DNA of 64,000 nt. It comes from Azohydromonas sediminis. GTDB taxonomy: Bacteria; Pseudomonadota; Gammaproteobacteria; Burkholderiales; Burkholderiaceae_C. Shown here piece by piece: positions 1-11,412 of the stretch. Numbering within the stretch: the first letter of the stretch is position 1; the number at the start of each line of letters is the position of its first letter. The notes beneath the pieces are model-generated. The model ran no database searches. It was not told the origin of the DNA and saw nothing but the letters and a program-made list of their open reading frames with translations. The stretch is taken from the NCBI RefSeq assembly GCF_003574675.1, contig NZ_QOAZ01000001.1, positions 248,001 to 312,000 on the forward strand. The letters run 5' to 3'. Position numbers and translations under genes: made by a program.

Positions 1-2
1 GC

Positions 3-314
3 CGCTACGCGCTGCACCTCGCGCCGCGCACGCACCCGACGGCGCCCGAACGCTTCGTGCTCGTGCCGCAGCTGTGGCGCTACGACGGCGAGCGACCCGT
101 CGAGCGGCTCGACCCGCGCGGCTTCGCGCAAGTCATCGACACGCTGCTGCCTCACGTGCAGGTCGAAGCGCTGATCCCGCCGTCGCTGCTCGGTGTCGAG
201 AAGCTCCAACCCGGGCAGACGGTGCGCCTCGCGATCGAGGTGACCAAGTTCTACCGCGAGCTGACGATGACGCTCGGCCCCGACGTCGCGGTGCTCGAGC
301 GAGCGCCCGAGTAG
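3..314 (+). CDS. Unrecognised protein, 3' end only
   Basis: An open frame enters from the left edge and ends at TAG (312-314). About 103 residues are visible, beginning RYALHLAPRT and ending VLERAPE. The visible part has no signal peptide, membrane segment or cysteine, and I recognise no family motif. A GTG at 57 is in frame, but the open frame continues to the window edge, so the gene most likely starts upstream. It faces the minus-strand tRNA unit, and the A-flanked hairpin at 398-418 lies between them and could stop transcription from both sides. Function unknown; that it is a real gene is inferred from codon use matching the neighbours. Confidence 0.5.
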   Translation, partial: RYALHLAPRTHPTAPERFVLVPQLWRYDGERPVERLDPRGFAQVIDTLLPHVQVEALIPPSLLGVEKLQPGQTVRLAIEVTKFYRELTMTLGPDVAVLERAPE

Positions 315-397
315 TCAAACCCGACCGGTCGGGCGGGCGGCCCGAACGCGCTGGACGCCGACCACCCGGGCACGACGCGCCGGACACGCAAACGAAA

Positions 398-418
398 ACG
401 CCCACCGGGGGTGGGCGT
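398..418 (-). terminator. Rho-independent terminator of the tRNA unit
   Basis: A perfect 9-bp stem (acgcccacc at 398-406 with ggtgggcgt at 410-418) closes a 3-base loop. Read on the minus strand it is followed by TTTTCGTTT, a usable U-tract. It lies 24 bases beyond the CCA end of tRNA-Asp, where the end of the three-tRNA transcript is expected. The plus-strand side lacks a U-run, so any action on the gene ending at 314 would be weaker. Confidence 0.8.
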
Positions 419-442
419 CTCGGCGGCAAGCCGCATGCATCT

Positions 443-519
443 TGGCGGAGCGGACGGGGCTCGAACCCGCGACCCCCGGCGTGACAGGCCGGTATTCTAA
501 CCAACTGAACTACCGCTCC
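443..519 (-). tRNA. tRNA-Asp (anticodon GTC)
   Basis: The minus strand reads as a 77-base cloverleaf. The acceptor stem is GGAGCGG/CCGCTCC, the D-arm has AGTTCAGTTGGTTAGAA, the anticodon loop carries CTGTCAC (anticodon GTC), and the T-arm has GGTTCGAGCC. G73 and an encoded CCA end it at 443. It is the last of three tRNAs transcribed leftward and is followed at once by a terminator hairpin. Confidence 0.97.
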
Positions 520-565
520 GCGGCGGCGCCGGCGTTCCAGGTTGCCCTGCAAGTGCCGACCGACT

Positions 566-641
566 TGGCGTCCCCTAGGGGATTCGAACCCCTGTTACAA
601 CCGTGAAAGGGTCGTGTCCTAGGCCTCTAGACGAAGGGGAC
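566..641 (-). tRNA. tRNA-Glu (anticodon TTC)
   Basis: A 76-base cloverleaf on the minus strand: acceptor GTCCCCT/AGGGGAC, D-arm TCGTCTAGAGGCCTAGGA, anticodon loop CTTTCAC giving TTC, T-arm GGGTTCGAATCCC, G73 and encoded CCA. It is the middle gene of the Ala-Glu-Asp unit. It lies just downstream, on the same strand, of gltX, whose product charges this tRNA. Confidence 0.97.
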
Positions 642-685
642 TTGTCCTTCACTGCCTGAACTGCGCGCCACCCCGAGCCTAGCTT

Positions 686-761
<76 letters not shown>

Positions 762-784
762 GGCGCTGTTCAAGCAAGACGCGC

Positions 785-814
785 ATTATAGGCAGAACTT
801 CAGACGTGCTGCAA
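785..814 (-). promoter_or_regulatory. Likely promoter of the Ala-Glu-Asp tRNA unit
   Basis: The minus strand has a perfect -10 box TATAAT (positions 790 to 785), 18 bases downstream of TTGCAG (814 to 809), which matches the first half of the -35 consensus. The -35 part lies inside the last codons of gltX. Between the -10 box and the likely start near 778 the sequence is GCGCGTC, the GC-rich discriminator known from stable-RNA promoters under stringent control. The sequence is seen directly; promoter activity is inferred. Confidence 0.65.
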
Positions 815-2233
815 ACGCGCGAGCACCTCTTCGCGCCGGAACAACGCGAGCACCGCATCGATCGACGGCGTCTGCGCGCGGCCGCACACCAGCAGGCGCA
901 GCGGGATCGCGACCTGCGGCATCTTGAGCTTGAACTCGCCGAGCGTGGCCTTGATCGCGTCGCCGATGCCCGGCGCCGTCCACTCGGCGTCGGCCAGCCG
1001 CTCGCGCAGCGCCCGCAGCGCCGGACGCACGGCGTCGGTCAGGTGCTTCGCCAGTTCGTCGGCCGGTGGCGTCGGGTGCGCGAAGTACATGCCGAGCCAC
1101 TCGGCGATCTCGACGGTCGTCGCGCAGCGGTCCTTGAACAGCCCGATCGCGCGCGGCAGGTCGAGTGCCGCCAGATCGGTGAAGCCCAGCAGCGCGAGCT
1201 GCTGCGCCACCAGCGGCGCGAGCGCGTCGTCGGACGTCATCTTGATGTGCTGCGCGTTGACCCAGCGCAGCTTGGCTTCGTCGAACTGGCCCGCGCTCTT
1301 GCCGAGGTGGTCGAGGTCGAACCACGCGACGAGCTGCTCGCGCGTGAAGATCTCGTCGTCGCCGTGGCTCCAGCCCAGCCGCGCGAGGTAGTTGACGACC
1401 GCGTCGGCGAGGTAGCCCTCGTCGCGGTAGTGCGTCACCGGCTTGGCGCCGTGGCGCTTGCTCATCTTCTCGCCCTGCTCGTTGAGCACGGTGGGCAGGT
1501 GCGCATACACCGGCGGCTCGTGGCCGAGCGCGCGGAAGATGTGGATCTGCCGCGGAGTGTTGTTGACGTGGTCGTCGCCGCGGATCACGTGCGTGATGCG
1601 CATGTCGATGTCGTCGACGACGACGCAGAAGTTGTAGGTCGGCGCGCCGATCGCGTCGGGCGCGCTGCCCTCGGGCGCGGGGCGGGCGATCACGAGGTCG
1701 TCGAGCTCGTCGTTGTGGAACGTCACGCGGCCCTTGACCTTGTCGTCCCACGAGACGACGCCGCCCTGCGGCGTCTTGAAGCGGATCACCGGACGCACAC
1801 CCGGCGGCACCGGCGGCAGCGTCTTGCCGGGTTCGGGGCGCCACGTGCCGTCGTAGCGCGGCTTGAGCTTGGCCGCCATCTGGCGCTCGCGCAGCGCGTC
1901 GAGCTCCTCGGGCGTCATGTAGCAGCGGTACGCGTGGCCGCTGGCGAGCAGCTGCGCGACGACCTCGCGGTAGCGGTCCATGCGCTGCATCTGGTAGTAC
2001 GGCCCCTCGTCGGGGTCGAGGCCGAGCCAGCGCATGCCTTCGAGGATCACGTCGACGGCCTCCTGCGTCGAGCGCTCGACGTCGGTGTCCTCGATGCGCA
2101 GGATGAAGGTGCCGCCGTTGGCGCGCGCGAACGCCCACGGGTACAGCGCCGAGCGGATGTTGCCGAGGTGGATGAAGCCGGTCGGGCTCGGCGCGAAGCG
2201 TGTACGCACCGAGGGGTTGCGGGTGGTCGTCAT
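800..2233 (-). CDS. gltX: Glutamyl-tRNA synthetase
   Basis: Charges tRNA-Glu with glutamate in the cytoplasm (class I aminoacyl-tRNA synthetase). The 477-residue product is close to the E. coli enzyme (471). The N-terminus has the [13 protein letters not shown] signature, with the HIGH-type motif HLGN at residues 22-25. The second class I motif KMSKR is at 256-260 after a typical Rossmann domain, followed by the helical anticodon-binding half. The start ATG overlaps the metZ stop by four bases (ATGA), so the two are probably translationally coupled. The cognate tRNA-Glu lies downstream on the same strand. I see only one GluRS here, so whether it also charges tRNA-Gln cannot be judged from this window. 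Confidence 0.97.
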   Translation of the reverse strand: MTTTRNPSVRTRFAPSPTGFIHLGNIRSALYPWAFARANGGTFILRIEDTDVERSTQEAVDVILEGMRWLGLDPDEGPYYQMQRMDRYREVVAQLLASGHAYRCYMTPEELDALRERQMAAKLKPRYDGTWRPEPGKTLPPVPPGVRPVIRFKTPQGGVVSWDDKVKGRVTFHNDELDDLVIARPAPEGSAPDAIGAPTYNFCVVVDDIDMRITHVIRGDDHVNNTPRQIHIFRALGHEPPVYAHLPTVLNEQGEKMSKRHGAKPVTHYRDEGYLADAVVNYLARLGWSHGDDEIFTREQLVAWFDLDHLGKSAGQFDEAKLRWVNAQHIKMTSDDALAPLVAQQLALLGFTDLAALDLPRAIGLFKDRCATTVEIAEWLGMYFAHPTPPADELAKHLTDAVRPALRALRERLADAEWTAPGIGDAIKATLGEFKLKMPQVAIPLRLLVCGRAQTPSIDAVLALFRREEVLARLQHV

Positions 2234-3459
2234 GTCGGAATCGTGGCCAGGCCGCGGGCGAGGTCGGCCTTCAGGTCGTCGACGTGTTCGAGCCCGACGG
2301 CCACGCGGATCATCCCCTGCCCGATGCCGGCGGCCTGGCGCTGCGCCTCGGTCAGCCGTCCGTGCGAGGTGCTCGCCGGGTGCGTGATCGTCGTCTTCGT
2401 GTCGCCGAGGTTGGCGGTGATCGAGCAGATGCGCGTCGCGTCGATCACCGCGAACGCGTGGCGGCGCGCGCTGGCCGCGTCGTCGCCGCGCACGACGAAC
2501 GACAGCACCGGCCCGCCGACACCGCCTTGCTGCGCCATCGCCAGCGCGTGCTGCGGGTGCGACGGCAGCCCCGGGTGGTACACGCGCTCGACCTGCGGCT
2601 GCTGCTGCAGCCACTGCGCGAGCTCGAGCGCGCGTGCGCTTTGCGCGTCCATGCGGATTGAGAGCGTCTCGAGGCCCTTGAGCACGACCCACGCGTTGAA
2701 CGGGCTCAGGCTCATGCCGGCGCTGCGCATCACCGGCACGAACCTGTCGCGCACGATCGCCTCGCTCGCGCACACCGCGCCGGCGACGACGCGGCCCTGC
2801 CCGTCGAGGTACTTGGTGCCGCTGTGCACGATCAGGTCGGCGCCGAACTCGTGCGGGCGCTGCAGCGCCGGCGAGCAGAAGCAGTTGTCGACCGCGATCA
2901 GTGCGCCGTGCGCGTGCGCGATCTCGGCGAGCGCGCGGATGTCGCACACCTCGGTCAGCGGGTTGCTCGGCGTTTCGGCGAACAGCAGCTTTGTGTTCGG
3001 CCGCATCGCCGCACGCCAGGCGGCCACGTCGGTCTGCGAGACGAAGCTCGTCTCGACGCCGAACTTGCCGAAGTCCTGCAGCAGCCGGATCGTCGAGCCG
3101 AACACGCTTTGCGAGCAGACGACATGGTCGCCGGCCTTCAGCAGCCCCATCACGAGCAGCAGGATCGCCGCCATGCCGCTCGATGTGGCAATGCACGCCT
3201 CGGTGCCCTCGAGCGCCGCGAGGCGCCGCTCCATCATCGCCACCGTCGGGTTGCCGAAGCGGCTGTAGACGAAGGCCTCCTCCTCGTTGGCGAAGCGCGC
3301 CGCCGCGGTGGCGGCGTCGGGGTGCACGAACGAGCTGGTGAGGAACAGCGCCTCGCTGTTCTCGCCCCACGGCGTGCGCGGCAGGCCCTCGCGCACCGCG
3401 AGCGTGTCGCGGTGCACGCCGGGCGGCAGGTCGACGCGCGGAATGCCCGGCTTGGTCAT
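2230..3459 (-). CDS. metZ: O-succinylhomoserine sulfhydrylase
   Basis: A PLP enzyme of the Cys/Met metabolism family (409 residues) that makes homocysteine from O-succinylhomoserine and sulfide in methionine synthesis. Family signatures are visible: YSRFGNPT near the N-terminus, the cofactor-contacting [17 protein letters not shown], and the PLP-lysine segment [12 protein letters not shown]. The assignment to MetZ rather than cystathionine gamma-synthase or MetY rests on length, on overall resemblance to MetZ proteins, and on its position directly after purF, which is its usual place in betaproteobacteria. It overlaps purF and gltX by four bases each. Substrate choice (O-succinyl or O-acetyl) is inference. 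Confidence 0.9.
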   Translation of the reverse strand: MTKPGIPRVDLPPGVHRDTLAVREGLPRTPWGENSEALFLTSSFVHPDAATAAARFANEEEAFVYSRFGNPTVAMMERRLAALEGTEACIATSSGMAAILLLVMGLLKAGDHVVCSQSVFGSTIRLLQDFGKFGVETSFVSQTDVAAWRAAMRPNTKLLFAETPSNPLTEVCDIRALAEIAHAHGALIAVDNCFCSPALQRPHEFGADLIVHSGTKYLDGQGRVVAGAVCASEAIVRDRFVPVMRSAGMSLSPFNAWVVLKGLETLSIRMDAQSARALELAQWLQQQPQVERVYHPGLPSHPQHALAMAQQGGVGGPVLSFVVRGDDAASARRHAFAVIDATRICSITANLGDTKTTITHPASTSHGRLTEAQRQAAGIGQGMIRVAVGLEHVDDLKADLARGLATIPT

Positions 3460-4985
3460 GCACCCGACTCCACGCCGTTGTTCTGCAGCGCGAGCCGCGT
3501 TCGCCCGGGCGGGTCGTCGTCGTCGCCCTGCGCGAGGCGCTGCTCGCGCATCGCGGCGAAGTCGTCGGCCGAGACGTCGCCGGTGATGTAGTGGCCGTCG
3601 AAGCACGAGGCCTCGAAGCCGTCGAGCTTGGGGTTGAGCGCACGCACGACGCGCTGCATCGGCTCGAGGTCCTGGTAGATCAGCGCGTCGGCGCCGATGA
3701 ACTGACGGATCTCCTCGACGCTGCGCCCGTGCGCGATCAGCTCCTCGGCGGTGGGCATGTCGATGCCGTAGACGTTCGGGTAGCGCACCGGCGGCGCGGC
3801 GGAGGCGAGGTAGACCTTCTTCGCGCCAGCCTCGCGCGCCATCTGCACGATCTCGCGGCTCGTCGTGCCGCGCACGATCGAGTCGTCGACGAGCAGCACG
3901 TTGCGGCCGCGAAACTCCATGCCGATCGCGTTGAGCTTCTGGCGCACGCTCTTCTTGCGCACCGCCTGCCCCGGCATGATGAAGGTGCGCCCGACGTAGC
4001 GGTTCTTCACGAAGCCCTCGCGGTACGGCTTGCCGATCTTCTGCGCGAGCTGCATCGCGCTCGGGCGGCTGCTCTCGGGGATCGGGATCACGACGTCGAT
4101 CGCGCTCGGCGGCATCGTCGAGATCACGCGCTGCGCGAGCGTCTCGCCCATGTTCAGCCGCGCGTGGTAGACCGAGATGCCGTCGAGCACCGAGTCGGGC
4201 CGCGCGAGGTAGACGAACTCGAACAGGCACGGGTACAGCTGCGGGCGCTCGGCGCACTGGCGCGCGTGCACACGGCCCTCGAGGTCGACGAAGATCGCCT
4301 CGCCGGGCGCGACGTCGCGCACGAAGCGGTGGCCGGTGCCCTCGATCGCGACCGACTCGCTGGCCACCATCACCTCGCGCCCGTCGGACGTCTCGCCTTC
4401 GCCGAACGCGAGCGGTCGGATGCCGAACGGGTCGCGGAACGCGAGCAGCCCGTGGCCGGCGATCAGCGCGACGACCGCATACGAGCCCTTGACGCGGCGG
4501 TGCACCGCCGCCACCGCATCGAACACGATGTCGGGCGTCAGCGGCCGGTCACCCGCCGCGCGCCCGAGCTCGTGCGCGACGACGTTGATCAGCACCTCGG
4601 TGTCGCTCTCGGTGTTGATGTGGCGGCGGTCGACGGCGAACAGCTCGCGCTTGAGCGCGGCGGCGTTGGTCAGGTTGCCGTTGTGCACGAGGACGATGCC
4701 GAACGGCGCGTTGACATAGAACGGCTGCGCCTCTTCCTCGCTGTAGGCGTTGCCGGCGGTCGGGTAGCGCACCTGGCCGAGACCCACGGTGCCCGGCAGC
4801 GCACGCATGTTGCGCGTGCGGAACACGTCGCGCACCATGCCGCGCGCCTTGTGCATGAAGCACTTCGTGCCCTGCATCGTGACGATGCCGGCGGCGTCCT
4901 GGCCGCGGTGCTGCAGCAGCAGCAGCGCGTCGTAGATCAGCTGGTTGACGGGCGAGCGCGAGATGACGCCGACGATGCCGCACAT
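3456..4985 (-). CDS. purF: Amidophosphoribosyltransferase
   Basis: The first committed enzyme of purine synthesis: PRPP plus glutamine gives phosphoribosylamine. The 509-residue protein starts MCGIVGV, so after Met removal the catalytic Cys is N-terminal, as in class II glutamine amidotransferases. QHRGQDAAG and HNGNLTN belong to the glutaminase domain. The PRPP-binding loop [13 protein letters not shown] lies in the C-terminal phosphoribosyltransferase half. No iron-sulfur cysteines of the Bacillus type are evident. An SD-like GAGGAA precedes the ATG. The gene follows cvpA, the classic purF partner, and overlaps metZ by four bases. Confidence 0.97.
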   Translation of the reverse strand: MCGIVGVISRSPVNQLIYDALLLLQHRGQDAAGIVTMQGTKCFMHKARGMVRDVFRTRNMRALPGTVGLGQVRYPTAGNAYSEEEAQPFYVNAPFGIVLVHNGNLTNAAALKRELFAVDRRHINTESDTEVLINVVAHELGRAAGDRPLTPDIVFDAVAAVHRRVKGSYAVVALIAGHGLLAFRDPFGIRPLAFGEGETSDGREVMVASESVAIEGTGHRFVRDVAPGEAIFVDLEGRVHARQCAERPQLYPCLFEFVYLARPDSVLDGISVYHARLNMGETLAQRVISTMPPSAIDVVIPIPESSRPSAMQLAQKIGKPYREGFVKNRYVGRTFIMPGQAVRKKSVRQKLNAIGMEFRGRNVLLVDDSIVRGTTSREIVQMAREAGAKKVYLASAAPPVRYPNVYGIDMPTAEELIAHGRSVEEIRQFIGADALIYQDLEPMQRVVRALNPKLDGFEASCFDGHYITGDVSADDFAAMREQRLAQGDDDDPPGRTRLALQNNGVESGA

Positions 4986-5017
4986 GGTCGATTCCTCGTT
5001 GCGATGATCGGCGCGCC

Positions 5018-5527
5018 TCAGACGCGCAGGTGTCCTGCGACTTCGCCGGGCAGCATCGGCTTGAGACCGCGCAGCACGGCCGTGAGCCACTGCGCGCCGA
5101 CCGAGTCGCGCCAGTCGGGGGCCTCGCGCGCCGGCGTCAGAGTCACGACGGTGGCCAGCGCGAGCAGCACCAGCAGGCCACGCAGCAGCCCGAAGCCGCC
5201 GCCGAGCGTGCGGTCGGCCACACTCAGCGGCGTCGCATGGATCAGCAGCCGCACGAGCTGCGCCGCCAGCGCCCACACGACGAGCGCGGCGACGAAGACG
5301 ACGACGAACGCCGCCGCGTGGTTGACGCCCGAGCCCGCGACGCCGACCGGCACGTGGGGTGCGACCTGCGGCGTGAACGCCTGCGCGGCGACGTAGGCCG
5401 CGACCCAGCCGAGCAGCGACAGCACCTCGAACACGAGACCCCGCCACAGGCCGACCGCGACCGACAGCAGCACGACGACCAGCAGCGCCCAGTCGACCCA
5501 GCCGATCGAAGCGAGCGTGGCGGCCAT
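5018..5527 (-). CDS. cvpA: CvpA family inner-membrane protein
   Basis: A 169-residue integral membrane protein with four hydrophobic segments, starting at [20 protein letters not shown] and ending with the [15 protein letters not shown] segment before a cytoplasmic-looking tail. Gly-rich GFGLLRG between helices is typical of the family. CvpA is known from E. coli for colicin V production and is commonly encoded next to purF, as here (32 bases between them). Its molecular role is unsettled. The start ATG shares one base with the stop of the SPOR gene (TGATG), so the two are coupled. Confidence 0.9.
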   Translation of the reverse strand: MAATLASIGWVDWALLVVVLLSVAVGLWRGLVFEVLSLLGWVAAYVAAQAFTPQVAPHVPVGVAGSGVNHAAAFVVVFVAALVVWALAAQLVRLLIHATPLSVADRTLGGGFGLLRGLLVLLALATVVTLTPAREAPDWRDSVGAQWLTAVLRGLKPMLPGEVAGHLRV

Positions 5528-6321
5528 CACAGCGTCAGCACGGCGGCGGGCAGGCCGGCCGCCTTGAGCTTCGCCGCCGCCTTGTCGGCCTCGTCGCGTG
5601 TGGCGAGCGGGCCGACACGCACCCGCGTGCGCGGGCCACCGGCGGTCTCGACGACCTGCGTGTAGGTCTTCAGTCCAAGCTGCTCGACGCGCTCGCGCGT
5701 CTTCTGCGCGGTGGCCCGGTCGGCGAAAGCACCCACCTGCACGACGTAGCGCGCCTCGGCTGCCGGCTTCGCCGCTGCGGCCGCGGTGGCCGCAGGCGCG
5801 GGTGCGGGCGGTGCCGCGGGGTTCGCCGCCGCGGCCGCTGTCGGCGGCGCGGCCGGTGCGGCGGCCACCGGCCGCGACTCGGACGGCGAGCGGGCGCGCT
5901 GCGCATCGGCGCTCGACGGCGTCGAGGCGCCGGGCGTCGGCGCCGACGCAGCGGACTCGGCGACGGCCGCCGATGCGGCCGGGCGCTCGGCCGGCGGCGC
6001 AGCGGGCGCCGCCGCGGTCGGCGCCGCCTCGGGTGCGGCGGGCGCCACCTGCCCCGACGCACGCGTGCCGCCCGTGGCGGCCGGCGGCATCGCCAGCGGC
6101 GGCACCGCGTCCTTGCGGGGGATGTCGATCTTGACGTCGACCGGAATCGGACGCGGCTGCGTCTCGAACAGCAGCGGAAAACCGATGATGCCGATGCCCA
6201 GCAGCACGACGGCGCCGATCAGGCGCTGGCGCGCACGCGCCCGCGCGCGCTGCACCAGCTCGGCAGGGTTGGCGGACGCCTCGGCGGCGTCGTGGCGCTT
6301 GCGAAAGGGGAACAGAGCCAT
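5527..6321 (-). CDS. SPOR-domain membrane protein (DedD/FtsN-like)
   Basis: Probably binds septal peptidoglycan. The 264-residue protein has a short charged cytoplasmic N-terminus (FPFRKRH), one membrane helix at about 34-52 ([20 protein letters not shown]), a long low-complexity Ala/Pro-rich periplasmic linker, and a C-terminal SPOR domain from about residue 188 ([20 protein letters not shown]). This is the DedD/FtsN architecture: SPOR domains recognise denuded glycan strands at the division site. Which of the two roles it fills cannot be told from sequence. The folC-SPOR-cvpA-purF order supports the DedD type. The gene is 77 bases after folC. Confidence 0.9.
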   Translation of the reverse strand: MALFPFRKRHDAAEASANPAELVQRARARARQRLIGAVVLLGIGIIGFPLLFETQPRPIPVDVKIDIPRKDAVPPLAMPPAATGGTRASGQVAPAAPEAAPTAAAPAAPPAERPAASAAVAESAASAPTPGASTPSSADAQRARSPSESRPVAAAPAAPPTAAAAANPAAPPAPAPAATAAAAAKPAAEARYVVQVGAFADRATAQKTRERVEQLGLKTYTQVVETAGGPRTRVRVGPLATRDEADKAAAKLKAAGLPAAVLTL

Positions 6322-6398
6322 GCAGGCGGCCGGTAGACGACGGACGGACGGGCGACGACGCGCTCGGACGGCCGCCCTGGCCGGGGTGCGCCGCGGCG

Positions 6399-7703
6399 TC
6401 AGCCGAGGTGCTTGGCGCCCAGACGCGGCAAGCCTTGCTGCAGCACGCCGCCCACGGTGTAGAAGGATCCGAACACCAAAATTCTATCAGCGGGGTCTGC
6501 CGCGTCGACCGCGGCGCCAAGCGCCTGCGCCGGGCTCGCATGCATCGCGACGGGCACGTCGCGGCCGGCGCTGGCGGCGCGCACGGCCGCGCCGAGTTCG
6601 GTGGCCGTCGCGGCACGCGGCGTCGGCAGGTCGGTGACGTGCCAGGCATCGATCAGGGGTGCGACGCGGGCGAGCAGCCCCGGCAGGTCCTTGTCGCGCA
6701 TCGCGCCGAACACGGCGTGCGTGCGCGGGTAGAAGCCCATCTGGTCGAGGTTGACCGCCAGCGTCGCGACCGACTGCGGGTTGTGTGCAACGTCGAGCAC
6801 CAGCACCGGCTGCCCCGGCACGATCTGGAAGCGCCCGGGCAGCTCGACGGTGGCCAGCCCCTGCCGCACCGCCTGCGCCGTGACCGGCAGCACCGGCCGC
6901 AGCGCCTCCAGCACGGCGAGCACGCCAGCGGCGTTGATCAGCTGGTTCGCGCCGCGCAGCGCCGGGTAGGCGAGCGCGTTGTAGCGCATCGAGCGCCCGC
7001 GCCACGACCACTGCTGGCGGTCGCCCGCGTGCGCGAAGTCGCGCCCGACGAGCCACAGGTCGGCGTCGATCTCGCGCGCATGGTCGACGACGCTTTGCGG
7101 CGGCAGCGGGTCGCTGACGATGGCCGGCCGGCCGGTGCGCATCACGTGCGCCTTCTCGCGGCCGATGCTCTCGCGATCGGGGCCGAGGTATTCCATGTGG
7201 TCGAGGTCGATGCTGGTGATCAGCGCGCAGTCGGCGTCGATCGCGTTCACGGCGTCGAGCCGGCCGCCGAGGCCGACCTCGAGGATCACGAGGTCCAGCG
7301 GCTGCGCGGCGAGCAGGCGCAGGATCGCCAGGGTCGTGAACTCGAAGTACGTCAGCGGCACGCCGTCGCGCGCGGCCTCGACGGCTTCGAAGTGCGGCAC
7401 GAGCGCGTCGGCGGCCACCGGCGCACCGCCCACGCGGCAGCGCTCCTCGAAGTGCACCAGGTGCGGCTTGATGTACAGGCCCACGCGGTAGCCAGCGGCC
7501 AGCGCGATCGACTCGAGCATCGCGCACGACGAGCCCTTGCCATTGGTGCCCGCCACCGTGACCACCGGGGCGCGGAAACGCAGGCCCAGCCGCTCGCGCA
7601 CCGCGAGCACGCGGTCGAGCGTCATGTCGATCGTCTTCGGGTGCAGGCGCTCGCAGTGCGCCAGCCACTGGTCCAGCGTGGTCGGTGTCGTCACGTCGCG
7701 CAT
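6399..7703 (-). CDS. folC: Bifunctional dihydrofolate/folylpolyglutamate synthase
   Basis: Adds glutamate to dihydropteroate and folates in the cytoplasm, a Mur-ligase-type ATP-dependent reaction. The 434-residue protein has the P-loop VTVAGTNGKGSS, followed by YIKPHLVHFEER and the FTTLAILR and VILEVGLGGRLDAVN segments typical of FolC, and the C-terminal ligase domain with VLDVAHNPQSV. Length matches the family. The ATG at 7703 sits beside an inverted repeat (7704-7723) that would pair over the ribosome binding region. The accD-folC-SPOR order is common in betaproteobacteria. Confidence 0.95.
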   Translation of the reverse strand: MRDVTTPTTLDQWLAHCERLHPKTIDMTLDRVLAVRERLGLRFRAPVVTVAGTNGKGSSCAMLESIALAAGYRVGLYIKPHLVHFEERCRVGGAPVAADALVPHFEAVEAARDGVPLTYFEFTTLAILRLLAAQPLDLVILEVGLGGRLDAVNAIDADCALITSIDLDHMEYLGPDRESIGREKAHVMRTGRPAIVSDPLPPQSVVDHAREIDADLWLVGRDFAHAGDRQQWSWRGRSMRYNALAYPALRGANQLINAAGVLAVLEALRPVLPVTAQAVRQGLATVELPGRFQIVPGQPVLVLDVAHNPQSVATLAVNLDQMGFYPRTHAVFGAMRDKDLPGLLARVAPLIDAWHVTDLPTPRAATATELGAAVRAASAGRDVPVAMHASPAQALGAAVDAADPADRILVFGSFYTVGGVLQQGLPRLGAKHLG

Positions 7704-7752
7704 CCGCCGGCGTCAGCCGGCGGCCCATGGAAAGGGCCGGCAACGCCGGCCC
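7704..7752 (-). terminator. Two GC-rich hairpins between accD and folC
   Basis: Two perfect 8-bp stems lie side by side: gggccggc (7734-7741) with gccggccc (7745-7752), loop of three; and ccgccggc (7704-7711) with gccggcgg (7716-7723), loop of four. On the minus strand the first comes 25 bases after the accD stop and is followed only by TTTCC, so it is a weak candidate terminator. The second directly precedes the folC ATG. They may reduce read-through or translation between the two genes. The structures are seen; their roles are inferred. Confidence 0.45.
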
Positions 7753-7777
7753 GCCGGGATCCCCGCGAAGCCTTCGG

Positions 7778-8650
7778 TTAGGCGACCGCGTCGGCGCTTT
7801 GCCGCTGCAGCAGCGCGAGCAGCCGTGCGACCGTCGGGCGCAGCTGGCGACGGTCGACGATCATGTCGAGCGCGCCCTTCTCGAGCAGGAACTCGCTGCG
7901 CTGGAAGCCCTCGGGCAGCTTCTCGCGCACCGTGTTCTCGATCACGCGCGGGCCGGCGAAGCCGATCAGCGCCTTCGGCTCGGCGATCACGACGTCGCCG
8001 ACGAACGCAAAGCTCGCCGACACGCCGCCCATCGTCGGGTCGGTCAGCACCGCGATGTACGGCAGCTTCGCCTTCGCGAGCCGCGTCAGCGCGGCGTTGG
8101 TCTTGGCCATCTGCATCAGGCTCAGCAGGCCCTCCTGCATGCGCGCGCCGCCGGTGGCGGTGAAGCAGACGAACGGCACCTTCTGTTCGATCGCGGTGTT
8201 GACGCCGCGCACGAAGCGCTCGCCGACGACCGAGCCCATCGAGCCACCCATGAAGTCGAACTCGAAGCACGCCGCCACCAGCGGCACGCTCATCACGGCG
8301 CCGCCCATCACGACGAGGGCGTCGGTCTCGCCGGTGGCCTCGAGCGCGTCCTTCAGCCGGTCGGGGTACTTCTTGCTGTCCTTGAACTTCAGCGCGTCGA
8401 CCGGCAGCACCTCCTGGCCGATCTCGTAACGCCCCTCGGCGTCGAGGAAGGCGTCGAGCCGCGCGCGCGCGCCGATGCGGTGGTGGTGGTTGCACTTCGG
8501 ACAGACGTTGAGGTTGCGCTCGAGGTCCGTCTTGTAGAGCACGGACTCGCACGACGGGCACTTGATCCACAGCCCCTCGGGCACCGAGCGGCGCTCGGCC
8601 GGGTCGGTGGGCTGGATCTTCGGCGGCAACAGTTTCTCGAGCCAGCTCAT
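7778..8650 (-). CDS. accD: Acetyl-CoA carboxylase carboxyltransferase beta subunit
   Basis: With AccA it forms the carboxyltransferase that moves CO2 from carboxybiotin to acetyl-CoA, giving malonyl-CoA for fatty acid synthesis. The 290-residue protein has the N-terminal zinc ribbon (CPSCESVLY, then CPKCNHHH) and the crotonase-fold core with [23 protein letters not shown] and [17 protein letters not shown]. It lies 13 bases downstream of trpA, so it probably shares the trp transcript. A pair of GC-rich hairpins follows it. Confidence 0.97.
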   Translation of the reverse strand: MSWLEKLLPPKIQPTDPAERRSVPEGLWIKCPSCESVLYKTDLERNLNVCPKCNHHHRIGARARLDAFLDAEGRYEIGQEVLPVDALKFKDSKKYPDRLKDALEATGETDALVVMGGAVMSVPLVAACFEFDFMGGSMGSVVGERFVRGVNTAIEQKVPFVCFTATGGARMQEGLLSLMQMAKTNAALTRLAKAKLPYIAVLTDPTMGGVSASFAFVGDVVIAEPKALIGFAGPRVIENTVREKLPEGFQRSEFLLEKGALDMIVDRRQLRPTVARLLALLQRQSADAVA

Positions 8651-8663
8651 GCGGGACGTCCTT

Positions 8664-9463
8664 TCACAGTGAGTCGAGCGCCGCGCGGATCTCGGCGACG
8701 AAGCCGCGCGCAGCGTCGGCGACCCGCTCGCGCGGCGCGGCTTCGAGGATCTGCACCAGACGCGAGCCGATGACGACCGCGTCGGCGACGGCGCCGACGG
8801 CGCGCGCCGATTGTGCATCGCGGATGCCGAAGCCCACCCCCACCGGCACGCTCACGTGCGCGCGGATGCGCGGCAGCATCGCCGCCACCGATTCGGTGTC
8901 GAGGTGGCCGGCGCCGGTCACGCCCTTGAGCGACACGTAGTACACGTAGCCCCTGGCGATGCGGCCGACCTCGGCGATGCGCTCGTCGGTCGACGTCGGC
9001 GCGAGCAGGAAGATCGGGTCGAGCCCGTGCGCCTTGAGCGTCGCGGCGAAGGCCTGCGCCTCCTCGGGCGGGTAGTCGACGACGAGCACGCCGTCGACGC
9101 CGGCAGCCTTCGCGTCGGCGACGAAGCGGTCGATGCCGTAGCGCTCGATCGGGTTGGCGTAGCCCATCAGCACGAGGGGCGTGACCTGGTCGCGCTCGCG
9201 GAACGCGCGCACGTAGCCGAGCACCTGGCTCATGCCGATGCCGTGCGCGAGCGCGCGCTCGGCCGCCTTCTGGATCACCGGGCCGTCGGCCATCGGGTCG
9301 GAGAACGGCACGCCGAGTTCGATCACGTCGGCACCGGCGTCGGCGAGCGCGTGCAGCACCTCGACGGTCGCGTCGGGGTACGGGTCGCCGGCGGTGACGA
9401 ACGGGATCAGCGCCTTGCGGCCCTGCCCCTTCAGGCGCTCGAAGGTGGACGCGATGCGCTGGC

Positions 9464-9467
<4 letters not shown>
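8664..9467 (-). CDS. trpA: Tryptophan synthase alpha chain
   Basis: Cleaves indole-3-glycerol phosphate to indole and glyceraldehyde-3-phosphate and passes indole to TrpB. The 267-residue TIM barrel has [10 protein letters not shown], the catalytic-Glu segment [18 protein letters not shown], and phosphate-binding GVGFGIRD and VIGSRLV. It overlaps trpB by four bases (ATGA), as expected for subunits of one complex. Confidence 0.97.
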
Positions 9468-10695
<1,228 letters not shown>

Positions 10696-10702
<7 letters not shown>

Positions 10703-11412
10703 CTCGGGTGTTCTCGGGTCGCGGCGGCGAGGCGCTCGTCGGCCTCGCGCACCGCCTGGCAGAACCGGCGCATCAGCGCGGCATCCTTGATGCCCTTGCC
10801 GCTCTCGACGCCGGAGCTCACGTCAACGGCCCAAGGCCGCACGCGCAGCACGCCATCGGTCACGTTGGCAGGATTCAACCCACCAGACAAAACGACCGGA
10901 CAGGGCACGCCGGGGGGAATCGAGGACCAATCGAACACCTTTCCGCCGCCGCCGTAGCCGTCGACGTGGGCGTCGAGCAGCAGGCCGCTGGCGCTCGGGA
11001 AACGAGCCGCGAAGTCTAGCAAATCGAACCCCGGCGCCATGCGTGCCGCGCGCAGGTACGGCCGCGCAGGCGCCTCGCAGTCGGTGCGCGTCTCGTCGCC
11101 GTGGAACTGCAGCAGCGCGTGCGGCACGGCGGCCAGCGCGGCGGCGATCTCGCCCGCACTCGCGTTGACGAACAGCAGCACCGGCGTCACGAACGGGGGC
11201 AGCCGGCGCGCCAAGGCCCCGGCGCGCGCGGCGTCGATGGCGCGCGGACTCTTCGGGTAGAGCACGAACCCGACCGCGTCGGCCCCAGCGTCGACGGCGG
11301 CATCGACGTCGGCCTCGCGCGTCAGGCCGCAGATCTTGATGCGGGTGCGGCGCGGCGCTGCCGCCGCTTCAGGGGATCCAGTCGAACGCGGGCACGGCGG
11401 CGGGCAGTCCAT
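10696..11412 (-). CDS. trpF: Phosphoribosylanthranilate isomerase
   Basis: The third step of tryptophan synthesis: an Amadori rearrangement of phosphoribosylanthranilate. A TIM barrel with [15 protein letters not shown] (catalytic Cys in the first strand), [29 protein letters not shown] and VDVSSGVE. I chose the ATG at 11412 (238 residues); an in-frame ATG at 11421 would add three residues. Either start overlaps the end of truA by over 40 bases, and the first 22 or so residues ([12 protein letters not shown] onward) are not conserved-looking. A later non-ATG start nearer KICGLTRE is possible. Confidence 0.93.

Noticed and set aside
5720-6110. Repetitive Ala/Pro-coding stretch as a DNA repeat
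   Set aside because: It is the low-complexity periplasmic linker of the SPOR protein, with no exact tandem unit.
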